Shown: positions 63,715-64,000 of the stretch, piece after piece
Layout of the letters: every line of letters begins with the position of its first letter
Position numbering within the stretch: position 1 is the first letter of the stretch
Assembly (NCBI RefSeq): GCF_900095865.1
Contig: NZ_FMIZ01000007.1
Span: forward strand, 434,001-498,000
DNA from: Massilioclostridium coli
GTDB lineage: Bacteria > Bacillota > Clostridia > Oscillospirales > Ruminococcaceae
Direction of reading: 5' to 3'
DNA length: 64,000 nt
Translations under genes and position numbers: made by a program
Notes under the pieces: model-generated
Seen by the model: the letters and a program-made list of their open reading frames with translations, nothing else
What the model was told of the DNA's origin: nothing
The model's database searches: none

Positions 63715-63890
63715 GCCTTGTAGTCTATTTATAAGATAATCTAAAATTGAAAACAGATAAACTAGCTTTTTCAATAGTATTTTCAATTTTTATCATTGAT
63801 ATCTGCTATTTCGCAGACATCACGTTGTTTTAAACCTAGTTTTTCTCGTTTGTATGTTATCCGTTTACTAATAACAATATAATCTATGTT
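63715..63890 (-). pseudogene. Remnant of an XRE-family helix-turn-helix regulator
   Basis: On the minus strand a frame reads ISKRITYKREKLGLKQRDVC then EIADIND, a typical XRE N-terminus. It lacks a normal start codon (ATA where ATG is expected) and stops at TGA. A shifted frame continues IENTIEKASLSVF, matching the usual IENG..PSL region, and then ends. It appears to be a decayed regulator gene. Confidence 0.5.
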
Positions 63891-64000
63891 TAAAGAGTTT
63901 TCAGCTTATAACAAATTAAAACTAAAATAACAAAAAATCTACAAATCTAAAATAGACTTACAATAAAAATATCAAGCTGATCTAATTAGATAGAACAGTA

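Noticed and set aside
1-64000. CRISPR arrays, rRNA genes, replication origin
   Set aside because: No regularly spaced repeats, no 16S/23S/5S sequence and no DnaA-box cluster were seen.

Overview
The window looks like a chromosome segment of a low-to-mid GC Gram-positive anaerobe in class Clostridia, most likely Oscillospiraceae/Ruminococcaceae-like. The evidence is strong AGGAGG-type ribosome binding sites, sigma-A promoters with 17-nt spacers, many hairpin-plus-T terminators, a der-plsY-gpsA / rpmB / scpA-scpB / ytfJ / dacF / rluB housekeeping block, biotin-dependent Na+-decarboxylase genes, a flavodiiron protein and a spore-coat-like manganese catalase. No species is claimed.

Layout. 1-8.7 kb: conserved housekeeping genes for ribosome assembly, phospholipid synthesis, chromosome condensation, cell wall and rRNA modification. 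9.4-12.7 kb: a three-gene operon with the part list of a transcarboxylase (12S-like carboxyltransferase, biotin carrier, 5S/OadA-like carboxyltransferase). The membrane half (OadG-like and OadB-like subunits) is a separate operon at 19.9-21.5 kb; the two may form one Na+-coupled system. 13.2-17.2 kb: an ABC ATPase and a large FtsX-type permease with a coiled-coil insert. 17.3-19.8 kb: a HAD phosphatase, tRNA-Arg(ACG), and decayed IS200/IS605-type sequence. 21.9-31.7 kb: FUSC-type membrane protein with its MarR regulator and a palindromic operator, flavodiiron protein, a leaderless GH25-LysM lysozyme, a P-type ATPase and a two-component system.

31.9-38.1 kb and 51.2-63.3 kb form a rhamnoside-degrading surface system. 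It holds one GH106-like and two GH78-like alpha-L-rhamnosidases, each with a signal peptide, FIVAR repeats and nearly the same C-terminal anchor. An AraC-type regulator is divergent from the GH106 gene, and a membrane-spanning AraC-type sensor lies between the two GH78 genes.

38.8-50.1 kb splits these two rhamnosidase regions. It is visibly richer in G+C and has different codon use. It carries a TetR regulator followed by a one-direction array of proteins built from domains seen in bacterial immunity/poly-immunity loci: DUF1963-like, DUF4241, DUF5713, SUFU and DUF4253, with an FGE-like module and TPRs. Two of them are giant fusions, and one keeps a perfect ribosome binding site and start codon at the fusion joint. 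Gene fragments lie between the intact genes, and the right edge abuts tRNA-Arg(CCT) and a degenerate half-tRNA. This island is the best candidate for an under-described system: an orphan poly-immunity locus with no toxin in view.

Family assignments come from reading the translated proteins and remembered family signatures. No database search was run.
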